From Streptomyces cyaneochromogenes (lineage in GTDB: Bacteria; Actinomycetota; Actinomycetes; Streptomycetales; Streptomycetaceae), in assembly GCF_003963535.1 (NCBI RefSeq), contig NZ_CP034539.1, positions 7,564,001 through 7,628,000 of the forward strand: DNA of 64,000 bases, written 5' to 3'. Within the stretch, counting starts at the first letter, position 1; every line of letters begins with the position of its first letter. Of the stretch, positions 18,248-27,030 are shown piece by piece. Both the position numbers and the translations under genes were made by a program. The notes beneath the pieces are model-generated. The model did not search any database. It saw nothing but the letters and a program-made list of their open reading frames with translations, and was not told where the DNA came from.

Positions 18248-18718
18248 GCCGCCCGAGTCCCGGTCGTGTGCCCGCCGTGCGGCGGCGATGTCGCGCATGG
18301 CCAGCAGAAAGCGGCGCACCGTGGCCAGCTCCCTCTCGTCGAAGGACCGCATCTCGGTGACCATTTCGTCGATCAGCGGCCCGAAGAACGACCAGCCCAG
18401 GGTGATCGCCTCGTCCCGCACGACCAGCAGCACCCGCCGGCGGTCGCCGGTGTCCCGTTCCCGGCGCACGAGCCCCAGTCGCTCCAGCCGGTCGACCAGC
18501 GCCGTGGTCGATGCCGAGTTCACCCCCAGCTGGGATCCGAGCCACCCGGGGGTGGCCCGCAGGTTCTCGCGCCGGGCGTCCAGCAGGTGGATCAGGGCGC
18601 GCACGTCCGTGGGGTGAAGCCCGTTGCGGCCGGCGAACTCGGCGGCGAAAAGGTCCAGTTCCACGGTGACGGCCCGCAGCAGATGGACCAGTTGGAGGCC
18701 GGGGTCCTGGTCGTCCAC
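18191..18718 (-). CDS. MarR-family transcriptional regulator
   Basis: The 175-residue protein has the winged helix-turn-helix of MarR regulators. The helices read LHPTDVRALIHLLDARR and TPGWLGSQLGVNSASTTALVDRLERLGLV, and the wing carries the DxR motif (RRERDTGDRRRVLLVV). The GTG at 18718 is preferred because GGGAG lies 5 bases upstream; GTG at 18724 is an alternative. It is transcribed divergently from the alpha/beta hydrolase gene, with a palindrome between them, so it probably represses that gene and itself until a phenolic or similar ligand binds. Confidence 0.88.
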   Translation of the reverse strand: MDDQDPGLQLVHLLRAVTVELDLFAAEFAGRNGLHPTDVRALIHLLDARRENLRATPGWLGSQLGVNSASTTALVDRLERLGLVRRERDTGDRRRVLLVVRDEAITLGWSFFGPLIDEMVTEMRSFDERELATVRRFLLAMRDIAAARRAHDRDSGGSARQKADQPGERQEDQGN

Positions 18719-18733
18719 GCTCACTCCCGCAAT

Positions 18734-18750
18734 ATCTCGATGGTCGAGAT
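18734..18750. promoter_or_regulatory. Probable MarR operator
   Basis: The perfect inverted repeat ATCTCGA-TGG-TCGAGAT lies between the divergent marR and hydrolase genes, a few bases upstream of the MarR start. A half-site TCGAGTAAT follows at 18760-18768. MarR proteins bind palindromes of this size. Assignment rests on position and symmetry. Confidence 0.6.
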
Positions 18751-18786
18751 TATTGACAGTCGAGTAATCATACGGTGGTGGGGCAG

Positions 18787-19638
18787 ATGGTGGGGGCCTT
18801 GGGTGACGAGGCGGTCTTCTTCGCGGCGTACGACGCCGTCCTGCGACGGTGGCCGGTCGAGGTGCGCGGCATTGACGTTCCGACCCCGTACGGCAGCACC
18901 CGGGTCCAGATCTGCGGCCCGGAGGACGGCGTTCCGATCGTGCTGCTGCCCGGAGGCGGAGCGACCTCGGCGGTCTGGTTCGCCAATGTCGCGGACCTGG
19001 TGCCCGGCCATCGCGTGTACGCCGTCGACCTGATGGGCGACTTCGGGCGCAGCGTGCACGACGGGGCACCCCTGCGCGGCGCCGGTGACCTGGTGGCGTG
19101 GCTCGACGCGCTCTTCGACGAGCTGGGCCTGGACGGCGCGCACCTGTGCGGCCATTCCTACGGCGCCTGGATCGCCCTGAACTACGCGCTGCAGGCGCCC
19201 CAACGGCTCGGCAGGCTGGTGCTGCTCGACCCGACCAGCTGTTTCGTCGGCATGAGCCCGCGCTATCTCATGCGCGGGCTGCCGATGCTGCTGAAGCCCA
19301 CCGTCGAGCGCGTGCGGGCCTTCCACCGGTGGGAGACCGGCGGCGCCCCCGAGGACCCCGTGTGGCGGGCCTTCCTGGAGAGCACCGCCACCGCCCGCCG
19401 GTCGAAGGTCGTGCCCATGCGACGCCCCAAGGCAGCGGACCTGAGGGCCTGCACCGTCCCGACCCTGGTGCTCCTGGCTGAACACAGCCGGGCGCACGAC
19501 GTGCCGCGTGCGGCGGCCGCCGCACGCCGGCTCCTGCCCGAGGCGAGCGTCGTCACCCTGCCCCAGGCCTCCCACCACTCCATCCCCACCGAGCGGCCCG
19601 CCGAACTCAACCGTCTGGTGGCCGAGTTCCTCGCCTGA
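18787..19638 (+). CDS. Alpha/beta-fold hydrolase
   Basis: The roughly 283-residue cytosolic hydrolase has an oxyanion-hole motif (LLPGGGATSAVWF), the nucleophile elbow CGHSYGAW with Ser, a strand of the type VLLAEHSRAHD and a catalytic His in ASHHSIP. It resembles carboxylesterases and C-C hydrolases of the Streptomyces alpha/beta family. The ATG at 18787 is chosen; a GTG at 18775 also fits. The divergent MarR gene suggests induction by its own substrate or product. Confidence 0.85.
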   Translation: MVGALGDEAVFFAAYDAVLRRWPVEVRGIDVPTPYGSTRVQICGPEDGVPIVLLPGGGATSAVWFANVADLVPGHRVYAVDLMGDFGRSVHDGAPLRGAGDLVAWLDALFDELGLDGAHLCGHSYGAWIALNYALQAPQRLGRLVLLDPTSCFVGMSPRYLMRGLPMLLKPTVERVRAFHRWETGGAPEDPVWRAFLESTATARRSKVVPMRRPKAADLRACTVPTLVLLAEHSRAHDVPRAAAAARRLLPEASVVTLPQASHHSIPTERPAELNRLVAEFLA

Positions 19639-19701
19639 GCGCTGACGGTCGGGGCCGGGCGCACGGCGGCCTCATCCGCGCCTCGGCTCGCGCGCGTGGG
19701 T

Positions 19702-19990
19702 TCAGACGCGGCTGCCGGCGCCGTACGAGGCGTAGAGGTCCAGCAGCCGGGTCCGGGCGGCGCGCAGGCGGTGGGCGAGGATGCCACCGACCCTCCCCCA
19801 CTGGTGTGAAGAGCCAGGACCAGCCGATGAGTTCGTTGTGCTGAAGGGTCTCGATGACGGCCGCGCGGCGGCCGGGCACTCGCATGCCGAGTTCGACGGT
19901 GCCCGCGCGGATGATCCAGAACCGGCGACGCGCATCAGCCGCTGCCGGTGCTCGGCGGGCACAGCGCGCAGCATGCTGGGCGTGGCGTGG
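19702..19990 (-). pseudogene. Crp-type cyclic-nucleotide-binding protein remnant
   Basis: Three blocks of one gene remain in changed frames: ATPSMLRAVPAEHRQRLMRVA, then RFWIIRAGTVELGMRV with QHNELIGWSWLFTP (part of the cNMP-binding barrel), and the C-terminal ILAHRLRAARTRLLDLYASYG with a stop at 19702. The segments between them are deleted, so no full domain remains. Similar genes lie beside pyridoxamine-oxidase and alcohol dehydrogenase genes in Streptomyces low-oxygen stress regions, and those neighbours are present here. Confidence 0.65.
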
Positions 19991-20069
19991 CAGCCCGTCG
20001 AGGCGGGCCACCCGACTCCGGCCGGGGGACGTGCGGGGCTCTGCCGCGATCCCGGCACGGTGGGTCGGC

Positions 20070-21794
20070 CTACCGGGCGCGGCTCCATTCCCGGTAGGCG
20101 GCCACGGCGGTCGGCAGTGTGGGGAAGACGAGGTCGGGGCCGACGGCGTCCGTGAGGCCGTACGCCCTCAGCTCTTCCAGGAGATCCTGTTTGACGCGGG
20201 CCAGGGCGAACACGATGCCCCGGTCGGTGAGTTCGCGGCGCAGATCGTCGAGCGCGTCGAGGGCGGTGATGTCGACCTCCACGTTGGCCTCCGTGTTGAG
20301 GACGAACCAGCGGACGGGGCCGGTCTGTTCGTCCACTTCGTCCACGGCGGCCAGGGCGCGGCGGCGGAAGTCCTCGGCGTTGGCGAAGAAGAGCGGGGAG
20401 TCGTAGCGGTAGACCAGCAGGCCGGGGATCGTGCGGGCCTCGGGGTAGTCGTCGACGTCGTGCATGCCGGCGACCCCCGGCACCACTCCCTGGACCGCGT
20501 CGTGCGGGCGGGCCACCCGTGTGAGCAGCTCGGCCACCGACAGGCCGACGGCGACAAGGACGCCGTACAGGATGTCCAGGGCGAGGACCCCGGCCAGGCA
20601 GCCGAGCGCGAGCAGGAGTTCGCGGTGGCGGAAGGACGCCAGGCGGCGGAAGCCCGCGAGGTCGATCATGCGGACGGCGGCATAGACGACGAGCCCGCCG
20701 AGGACGGCGGACGGCGTGCGGGAGAGCAGCGGGCTGAGGAACAGCAGGACCGCGAGGACCACGGCCCCGGCGACCAGCGAGTACGCCTGGCTGCGGGCGC
20801 CCGCCGAGTCCGCCAGCGCGGTACGGCTGGCGCTGCTGCTGACGGGGAAGCCGTGCAAGGCGCCCGCGCCGAGATTGGCCGCGCCCAGCGCCAGGAACTC
20901 CTGGTTGGCGTCGAGAGCGGGACCGTCGGCGTCCGCGCGGCCGGCGAACGCCCGCGCGGTCAGGATGAAGTCCGTGTACGCCACGAGGAGCACGCCCAGG
21001 GCGGGCAGGACGAGACGCGGCACCTCGGTCCAGTCCGGCCACGCCAGGCCGGGCAGCCCCGACGGGACCTCGCCGATCACTTTGACGCCGTACCGGTCGT
21101 CGAGGTCGAACACCACCACGGCGAGCGTGCCGAGGACCACGGCGAGCAGCGGGCCGGGCACGGCACGGACGTACCGCGCCACCGTGAAGAGCAACGCGAG
21201 GACGGCTGCGGAGAGGACGACGGTGGCCGTGTGGAAGTCCGCCAAGTTCTGTACGAATGACCAAAGTTGAGGGAGGAACTTGGTCCCTGTCGTGTCGACT
21301 CCGGTGAGTTTGGGCAGCTGGTCCACCATCATGATCAGCGCCACACCGGCCATGTAGCCGATGAGTACCGGGCGGGAGAGCAGGTCCGCGATGAAGCCCA
21401 GCCGTACCGCGCGTGCGACCAGGCACAGCAGGCCGACCGTGACCGCGAGCGTGACCGCCAGGGTGGCGTAGCGGTCGGGGTCGCCGGCGGCCAGTGGGGC
21501 GACCACGGTGGCCGTCATCAGCGCGGTCGTGGACTCGGGGCCGACCGAGAGCAGCCGCGAGGAGCCGAACAGCGCGTAGAGGCCCAGGGCGGGCAGGATC
21601 GCCCAGAGCCCGGCGACCGGCGGGAGCCCGGCCACGCCGGCGTATGCCATGACCTGGGGTACGAGATACGCGGCGACCGTGACGCCGGCCAGCAGGTCGC
21701 CCCTCAGCCATGCCCGCCGGTACCCGAGGAGTGCGACGCCGCCGGGCACCGGACGGCGCCACCGCGGGACCTGCCCGCCCTTGCCCTGCGACAT
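20070..21794 (-). CDS. SulP-family anion transporter with STAS domain
   Basis: The 574-residue protein has about 12-14 membrane segments. SulP signatures include AGVTVAAYLVPQVMAYAGVAGLPPVAGLW early on and GFPVSSSASRTALADSAGARSQ in the middle. A C-terminal cytosolic STAS domain (about residues 450-565, with RYDSPLFFANAEDFRRR and VDITALDALDDLRREL) follows. SulP carriers move sulfate, bicarbonate or other anions. The ATG at 21794 begins MSQGKGGQ after GGAGAAGG; the longer frame has no similarity. It appears monocistronic. Confidence 0.9.
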   Translation of the reverse strand: MSQGKGGQVPRWRRPVPGGVALLGYRRAWLRGDLLAGVTVAAYLVPQVMAYAGVAGLPPVAGLWAILPALGLYALFGSSRLLSVGPESTTALMTATVVAPLAAGDPDRYATLAVTLAVTVGLLCLVARAVRLGFIADLLSRPVLIGYMAGVALIMMVDQLPKLTGVDTTGTKFLPQLWSFVQNLADFHTATVVLSAAVLALLFTVARYVRAVPGPLLAVVLGTLAVVVFDLDDRYGVKVIGEVPSGLPGLAWPDWTEVPRLVLPALGVLLVAYTDFILTARAFAGRADADGPALDANQEFLALGAANLGAGALHGFPVSSSASRTALADSAGARSQAYSLVAGAVVLAVLLFLSPLLSRTPSAVLGGLVVYAAVRMIDLAGFRRLASFRHRELLLALGCLAGVLALDILYGVLVAVGLSVAELLTRVARPHDAVQGVVPGVAGMHDVDDYPEARTIPGLLVYRYDSPLFFANAEDFRRRALAAVDEVDEQTGPVRWFVLNTEANVEVDITALDALDDLRRELTDRGIVFALARVKQDLLEELRAYGLTDAVGPDLVFPTLPTAVAAYREWSRAR

Positions 21795-22178
21795 CGGCCA
21801 CCCTTCTCCGTCCGGCCTCAGGATCCACCGCGGCGCCCACCGCCGCGCACGGCGGACCGTGCTCGGCCGATCATGCACCCCAACGGGCCCTGCGGCCAGA
21901 GCCGTTCAGCCCTACGGCCCGGCATCTCCGACGTCGGGCAGGCCCGCGGGACCGTGCTTGCGGGTCCTCGCCGCGATCGACAAGCGGGCGGGGCGTGCGG
22001 CCGGCGAGGTGGCGGGTGGTGAGTGACGGACGCGGTGGACGACAAGCGGTCCGCACGCGTGCGGGTCAAGCTGGAGGTGCGGGGCGATTCCGACGCGGGG
22101 CCGCGCCAGGCGCGTACCGGCGCCGGGTCTCGCCGTCGGGGCGGGGTTCCGTGGCTCATCGAGCGAGGTGAGGACGTC
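21795..22178. other. Intergenic region, divergent promoters
   Basis: This 384-base stretch separates the divergent SulP and alcohol dehydrogenase genes. I see no open frame with a ribosome site and no strong repeat. It presumably holds both promoters. Confidence 0.5.
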
Positions 22179-23249
22179 ATGAAGGGCTATGTGTTCCATG
22201 GCGCGGGCGAGTCCGCCTGGGAAGAGGTCCCGGACCCGGACGTCAAGGAGCCCACCGACGCGGTCGTGCGCGTCGGAGTCGTCACCATCTGCGGCACGGA
22301 CCTGCACATCCTCAAGGGCGACGTCCCCGAGGTGCGCCCCGGCACCGTCCTCGGCCACGAGGCGGTCGGCGAGATCGTCGAGGTCGGTAGCGATGTCCGG
22401 ACCGTAGGCCCCGGTGACCGGGTCCTGGTCTCCTGCATCAGCGCGTGCGGGCGTTGCGCCTACTGCCGTCAGGGCACGTACGGCCAGTGCCGGGGCGGCG
22501 GAGGCTGGATCCTCGGACATCTGATCGACGGCACCCAGGCCGAGTACGTCCGCGTGCCCTACGCCGACCTCTCCGTGCACCCGCTGCCGGGCGCGATGGA
22601 CAGCGCGGACGCCGTCCTGCTGGCCGACATCTTCCCGACCTCCTACGAGGTGGGCGTGCTCAACGGGCAGGTCCGCCCGGGGGACACCGTCGTCATCGTC
22701 GGGGCCGGGCCCGTCGGACTGGCCGCGATCAGCACGGCCCGGCTGTTCTCTCCCGAACGGATCATCGCCGTGGACCTGGCCCCCGCCCGGCTGGAGGCCG
22801 CCCGGCAACTCGGCGCCGACGCGGTGGCCGAGGTCGGGGAGACCCCGGAGGACCTGGTCGCCGACCTGACCGACGGGCTCGGCGCGGACGTCGTGATCGA
22901 GGCGGTCGGGGTGCCGGAGAGCTTCGAGCTGTGCACCCGCATGGTCCGGCCCGGCGGGCACGTCGCCAACGTCGGCGTGCACGGCGCCCCCGCGACCCTG
23001 CACCTCGAGGACCTGTGGATCAAGAACGTCACCATCACCACGGGCCTGGTCGACACCTACTCGACCCCGACCCTGCTGCGCATGACGGCCGCCGGCCGCC
23101 TGCCCACCTCGCGGCTGGTCACCCACACCTTCCCGCTGGGCCGCATGCAGGAGGCGTACGACGTCTTCGCCCGCGCCGCCGACACCGGCGCCCTGAAGGT
23201 CGTGCTCGGCGGGGAGCAGCACGAGGTCGTGGCGGTGGGCGCGGCCTGA
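22179..23249 (+). CDS. Zinc-dependent alcohol dehydrogenase (MDR family)
   Basis: The 356-residue enzyme carries the catalytic zinc ligands (ICGTDLHILKG, GHEAVGEIVEVG), a structural zinc site with four cysteines (CISACGRCAYCRQGTYGQC) and an NAD-binding motif (VVIVGAGPVGLAAI). It should interconvert an alcohol and an aldehyde or ketone with NAD(H). The ATG at 22179 follows GAGGTGAGG; the longer open frame upstream has no similarity. Beside SulP, a Crp-like remnant and a pyridoxamine-oxidase-like gene, it resembles gene sets that Streptomyces induces under low oxygen or redox stress. That functional link is an inference from context. Confidence 0.9.
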   Translation: MKGYVFHGAGESAWEEVPDPDVKEPTDAVVRVGVVTICGTDLHILKGDVPEVRPGTVLGHEAVGEIVEVGSDVRTVGPGDRVLVSCISACGRCAYCRQGTYGQCRGGGGWILGHLIDGTQAEYVRVPYADLSVHPLPGAMDSADAVLLADIFPTSYEVGVLNGQVRPGDTVVIVGAGPVGLAAISTARLFSPERIIAVDLAPARLEAARQLGADAVAEVGETPEDLVADLTDGLGADVVIEAVGVPESFELCTRMVRPGGHVANVGVHGAPATLHLEDLWIKNVTITTGLVDTYSTPTLLRMTAAGRLPTSRLVTHTFPLGRMQEAYDVFARAADTGALKVVLGGEQHEVVAVGAA

Positions 23250-23281
23250 GGAAGGGACACGACGGTCGTGCCGGCCCTTCC
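23250..23281. terminator. Bidirectional terminator
   Basis: A GGAAGGG...CCCTTCC stem encloses an inner CACGAC/GTCGTG pairing. It starts in the stop-codon region of the alcohol dehydrogenase gene and lies before the converging flavin-binding gene, so it can stop transcription from either side. Confidence 0.7.
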
Positions 23282-23330
23282 GTGGGCCCGCGCGGACCAT
23301 GCCGGGGCCGGTGCCCGCTCCGGCCTGGTT

Positions 23331-23804
23331 TCAGGCCCCGCCCGAGCTGTCGGCCGCGGTGAGCAGGATGCCCGTGATCAGGCCGGGCCGGATACGGATC
23401 GCCTGGTCCATGGTCTGCTCCACCCATGGCCCTACCAGCGACTGGCAGCGGGCCAGGTCGTCGGGGTCGGTCACCAGCCGGGCGTATCCGGTGACCACCA
23501 CACTCCAGCCGAGATGCGTCCGCGGGTCGATCGCGTCGGCCTCGTAGGCGACGACGACACCGGGGCCGCCGGCCGCCTGGGTCCGCGAGACCAGGGCGGC
23601 GTCCTCGTGGGTGCGGATGACGATGTCCCCTTCGTCCAGGGCATGGTTGACCGGGCGTACGGTCGGCAGCGCGTGCCGGGTGAAGACGATCCTCCCCAGG
23701 GACACGCTGCCCAGCAGCCGCAGCGCCTCGGCGCCGTCGAGCTCGACGCGGCGGCGAGGTCCTGCGGGGACCGGCTGGACCTGTTGATCGTTGTCGTGGG
23801 CCAT
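23331..23804 (-). CDS. Pyridoxamine 5-phosphate oxidase-like flavin-binding protein
   Basis: The 157-residue protein has the split-barrel FMN/F420-binding fold: LLGSVSLGRIVFTRHALPTVRPVNHALDEGDIVIRT followed by VVVAYEADAIDPRTHLGWSVVVTGYARLV. Members in actinomycetes include F420-dependent reductases and small flavin proteins tied to oxidative stress. The ATG at 23804 follows GGAAG by 7 bases; an in-frame ATG at 23915 would add 37 residues without similarity. It probably binds a flavin and acts as a small reductase. Confidence 0.85.
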   Translation of the reverse strand: MAHDNDQQVQPVPAGPRRRVELDGAEALRLLGSVSLGRIVFTRHALPTVRPVNHALDEGDIVIRTHEDAALVSRTQAAGGPGVVVAYEADAIDPRTHLGWSVVVTGYARLVTDPDDLARCQSLVGPWVEQTMDQAIRIRPGLITGILLTAADSSGGA

Positions 23805-24296
23805 GGCGGGCTTCCGTACCGGTGCGTGACGCGCTTCTTGCGTTGCCGGACACGTGGACGGAGCGACACCGCGGGGGATCGGTGCCGCTCCTGTCTCCAC
23901 TGTCTCTCGGGTCATGGCCGGCGCCAAGAGCCAATGGGCCCTGATCCGGTTCCGGCCGGCCGGCGGCAGCGGGCGCGGCGCGTCATCCCGGCCGGTTTCG
24001 CGGGGACGTATCGGTCCATGACGCCGTGCTCCTCGACTCGACGGGTGCGCCCCGGCTCTTCCGCCGTGACACAGTCCCACCGTCGAACGCGGGGCGCCGG
24101 CCCGCCAGGTGCTGTCCGTCCCCCCTGCCAGGGCCGAACGGCCCCAGTGCCTCGTGGGCGGCCCTGTGAGCAGGCGTTCGGTCGCGCGGACGGCCGGAGC
24201 GTCCGCCGGATCACCCGGGCCACCGGGGCCGACGCCGCGCCGTCACGCGTCGTCGGCCGCAGCAGGCCTCCTGGTCATCGGGGCGCGACGCAGGCG
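23805..24296. other. Intergenic region without a convincing gene
   Basis: This 492-base stretch between two minus-strand genes has long open frames only because of high GC. None has a ribosome site or recognisable family sequence. It may hold the promoter of the pyridoxamine-oxidase-like gene and decayed sequence. Confidence 0.5.
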
Positions 24297-25358
24297 TTAC
24301 GCGAGCGGTCCGAGGATGTCCTGGGACTCTATGAGCCCTTGGTCGCTGGGGGCCTTTCCGTCACCGAAGACGCGCGCGGCCTGGCGGGCCCGGAACTCGA
24401 GATGTGCTTCGGCCGGCCTGGGGTAGCCGTGGCGGGCCCGGGCTTGGGCCGGGGTGAGGACTTCCTCGCTGTGAGGAGGAATGCCCAGCTTGACGGGCGC
24501 GACCACCGCGACGGTGGACGGAGAGAGCCTTTCCAGCAGGCGCAGTTCGACCCAGGTGTTCAGGCGGGCGAGCGCGAAGGCCGTCTTCATGACGGGCACG
24601 ACGAGGACGTCGAGCAGGCGTGACTGGCGGATCCCCGCCATCTCCCGCATCCAGCGGGGCAGAGTCGCGATCGTGGCGATCCGCTGCGTCTTCGCCGCGG
24701 CCAGGGCGGCCGGCCGTGCCCAGCGGGGTGTCGGCGGCAGGACGAGCTCGCTCCTGAGGAGGTGATGCATGGCCTGTCGCGCGATCGGGCTGGCGGACAG
24801 CCGCGGTCGCATGCGCTCGAAGTACGCGCGGACGCCTTCGCGGCTGCGGGGGATGTCGTCGGGGGAGCACGTCTGCAGCTCCGCGGCGACCGCGCATGCC
24901 TGCCAGTACTCCCGCTCCTCCTCCTCGGTGAGTTTCCCGGGCCCGTACCGCTCGTACGCGTAGAGGACCGAGTGCCAGCCGGTGAGCTGGATCCACAGCT
25001 GCGAGGCGGGGTCGTTGGCGTCGTAGGTCCCGCCGCCGTAGGGCAGTTCACCGATCGCCTTGGAGTGGACCTTGACCAGGACGTCCGCGGCCTGGCACAC
25101 CTGTCGCGATCCGGCGAAGGCCACCATGGCGAAGTAGCGCAGAGTCCGGTCGTAGCGCGTGCGGGAGCGCCGGTAGATGCCCTGGGTCCGGTGGACCGCG
25201 GCCACCAGTGGCGGGTCCAGCTCCTCCACCACCACGGCCCGCTGGAAACCCACCGTCGGAGCCGTCGGATGGCCCCAGACCTTCCACACCACCGAGCCCG
25301 GCCCGAAGAAGCCGTAGTCCTCGTGGGGTTCGACCTCGCTGCGCTTCAGCCTCGCCAT
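24297..25358 (-). CDS. MpaB/latex-clearing-protein-type oxygenase (DUF2236)
   Basis: The 353-residue protein shows the DUF2236 pattern. It starts with EDYGFFGPGSVVWKVWGHP, has the family His/Arg residues in VVEELDPPLVAAVHRTQGIYRRSRTRYDRTLRY, and a WIQLTGWHSVLYAYERYGPGKLTEEE block. Members bind haem b and oxidise substrates with oxygen. The ATG at 25358 is chosen because GGGAG lies 7 bases upstream and the longer frame would start inside the operator sites. It is divergent from a TetR gene and most likely repressed by that protein. Confidence 0.87.
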   Translation of the reverse strand: MARLKRSEVEPHEDYGFFGPGSVVWKVWGHPTAPTVGFQRAVVVEELDPPLVAAVHRTQGIYRRSRTRYDRTLRYFAMVAFAGSRQVCQAADVLVKVHSKAIGELPYGGGTYDANDPASQLWIQLTGWHSVLYAYERYGPGKLTEEEEREYWQACAVAAELQTCSPDDIPRSREGVRAYFERMRPRLSASPIARQAMHHLLRSELVLPPTPRWARPAALAAAKTQRIATIATLPRWMREMAGIRQSRLLDVLVVPVMKTAFALARLNTWVELRLLERLSPSTVAVVAPVKLGIPPHSEEVLTPAQARARHGYPRPAEAHLEFRARQAARVFGDGKAPSDQGLIESQDILGPLA

Positions 25359-25399
25359 GAGCCGCTCCCTGTGCCACTCGCGGTCTGCGCCGCCCTCGA

Positions 25400-25419
25400 T
25401 TACGACACTGCTGTCGTAA
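25400..25419. promoter_or_regulatory. TetR operator, site 1
   Basis: Perfect inverted repeat TTACGACA-CTGC-TGTCGTAA in the intergenic space of the divergent mpaB-like and tetR genes. It lies 41 bases upstream of the chosen mpaB-like start. Confidence 0.7.
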
Positions 25420-25420
25420 A

Positions 25421-25441
25421 TATAAGACACCTGTGTCGTAA
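25421..25441. promoter_or_regulatory. TetR operator, site 2
   Basis: A second palindrome, GACAC-CT-GTGTC, extends on one side to GTGTCGTAA, the same half-site as in site 1. It begins two bases after site 1 and ends 9 bases before the tetR GTG, so a bound repressor would block both promoters. Confidence 0.65.
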
Positions 25442-25450
25442 ACTGCCAGG

Positions 25451-26098
25451 GTGTCAGCGCCCCCCTCCTCGCCGGACAGGCCGCGCAAACGGCGCCCCTA
25501 CGCTCGGCGCCTGCCGATCGCCGAACGCCGTGAGCAACTGCTCGACGCGGCCCTCGCCGTCATCGTGAGCGACGGCTACGACCGGGTCTCGATCGACGCC
25601 ATCGCCAAGCGGGCCGACGTCGCGCGGGCGGTGGTCTACAGCGCCTTCGGCGATCTCAACGCCCTGTTGACGGCCTTGCTGGACCGGCAACAGGCGCGCG
25701 CCTTCGACCGGTTGCTGCGGACGGTTCCCGACGTGGACGCGCTGCGCGACCCCGCCGCGTTCGTCGCCGAGGCGGTGCGCCGTATGGGCGCGATGCTCGA
25801 ACAGGACCCGGACACCTGGCGACTGATCCTGCTGACTCCCGGCAACACGCCCACGGTCGTCCGTGACCGGATCGAGGCGGACAGGGAGCGGTTCCGGCGG
25901 CGCGTCGAGGCCTGGATCTCCCGCGTCCTGGCCGACGGGGGTGATCCACGGCTGGACCCGCAGGTTCTCGCGCACGCTCTCGTTGCCTGCGCGGAACACT
26001 TCGGCCGCATCGCGCTCACCGATCCCGGCAGGTTCACCGCGGACCGCCTGATCGGTCAGGCGCAAGTGATCCTCGAGGTCATCCGGCCGGCCCGCTGA
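25451..26098 (+). CDS. TetR/AcrR-family transcriptional regulator
   Basis: The 215-residue protein has a basic leader and the TetR DNA-binding domain at about residues 25-72 (REQLLDAALAVIVSDGYDRVSIDAIAKRADVARAVVYSAFGDLNALL). A helical ligand-binding domain follows. It starts with GTG at 25451, very close to the two palindromes, which argues for autoregulation. The divergent partner is the MpaB-type oxygenase gene. Confidence 0.92.
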   Translation: MSAPPSSPDRPRKRRPYARRLPIAERREQLLDAALAVIVSDGYDRVSIDAIAKRADVARAVVYSAFGDLNALLTALLDRQQARAFDRLLRTVPDVDALRDPAAFVAEAVRRMGAMLEQDPDTWRLILLTPGNTPTVVRDRIEADRERFRRRVEAWISRVLADGGDPRLDPQVLAHALVACAEHFGRIALTDPGRFTADRLIGQAQVILEVIRPAR

Positions 26099-26121
26099 CG
26101 GCCTCGCGCGGTAGGGCGCTC

Positions 26122-26158
26122 AGCCGCCGGGCCCGGCCGCGCGCCGGCCGGGCGGCCG
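26122..26158. terminator. Possible terminator after the TetR gene
   Basis: A very GC-rich imperfect inverted repeat (CCGCCGGGCCCGGC against GCCGGCCGGGCGG, with bulges) follows the tetR stop by about 25 bases. Position supports a terminator role, but the pairing is not perfect. Confidence 0.35.
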
Positions 26159-26326
26159 GGGCGGACTCTCCGACGGAGGCTCAGCGGCGTTGTAGGCGGC
26201 TTCCGTTGCGAGATCACTTGCCTCGGCGCGTCTGAGAATATATTGGGACTTTTCCCATTAATCTCTGCTCACTGTACGAAGTCGATCTTTCACGGATCGC
26301 ACCCACCTCGCTCCATCGGAGATGAC

Positions 26327-26617
26327 ATGCACAAGCTTCGCAAGGCTGCCGTCGTGGCCGTCGCCCTAGGCAGTGTCGGATTTCTGGGCGCCGGTTCGGC
26401 CACCGCTCAGGGCCTCGACGGCGGCAAGGGCGGGGACAAGCTCAGCGTCCTGCAGAGCTCCAACTGCAAGTCGCACGACCTGAACGTCGACGTCCTCGGC
26501 CAGGTCGGCGTGCTCAACGGCGCGCTGGGCAACGCCCTCAACGGTGAGGGCATCGCCGGTGGCCAGGACGGTACCCACCTGGGCTCGGGGATGGGCTGCA
26601 CCAACAAGGCCTTCTAG
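26327..26617 (+). CDS. Small secreted protein with two cysteines
   Basis: The 96-residue precursor has a basic start (MHKLRKAAVV), a hydrophobic segment, and a signal-peptidase site after GSATA. The roughly 68-residue mature part is Gly/Asn-rich. It contains repeated LNG/LGN-type motifs (VGVLNGALGNALNGEG) and two cysteines about 44 apart that could form a disulfide. GGAG lies 6 bases before the ATG. The size and export recall small surface proteins of sporulating actinomycetes, but I do not recognise it as a chaplin or rodlin. An AT-rich promoter-like stretch lies at 26230-26270. Confidence 0.7.
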   Translation: MHKLRKAAVVAVALGSVGFLGAGSATAQGLDGGKGGDKLSVLQSSNCKSHDLNVDVLGQVGVLNGALGNALNGEGIAGGQDGTHLGSGMGCTNKAF

Positions 26618-26661
26618 CCTGTGCCTTGGTACGGGGCTTCTCGCCACGTTCCCACCGTGAC

Positions 26662-26990
26662 GACCGCGGTGTGGGACGTGGGGATCCCGGACGAGCAGTG
26701 GGCCGTATGGAATCGCGGGTGCCTGTTGCCGAGGTCGGCAGGCAGTCCGCAGGTCGACGGAGACTGATCGACGGGATCCGCCGGCGGGAGCGGACCGGCG
26801 CCTCGTGGCGGGACTCACCGGTGGAGTACGGACCGTGGCATACGGTCCATGGGTCCCGCCGATGGCAGCGCACCGGTGTCCGGCGAGCCGTGCCGACTGG
26901 GCCGCAGATGGATGCCGATGCCGATACCGATGCCGATACCGAGGCCACCGGGCTGACTACCCCTCGGAAAACCGGGCAGGGGCTTGATCC
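26662..26990 (+). pseudogene. IS5-type transposase remnant (N-terminal part)
   Basis: The block RRRLIDGIRRRERTGASWRDSPVEYGPWHTVHGSRRWQRTG matches the first domain of IS5-family transposases. The part just upstream, IPDEQWAVWN, is in another frame. The catalytic core is absent. The remnant ends in a run of GATGCC/GATACC hexamers (about 26908-26940). It fills most of the 26618-27104 gap. Confidence 0.6.
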
Positions 26991-27030
26991 ATGACAGTGG
27001 GTCAGGCCCCTGCTTGGGCTTGTCCGCGCA

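Noticed and set aside
18753..18780. TTGACA as a -35 box for the hydrolase gene
   Set aside because: No matching -10 box at 16-19 bases; the hexamer lies within the operator region and may be chance.
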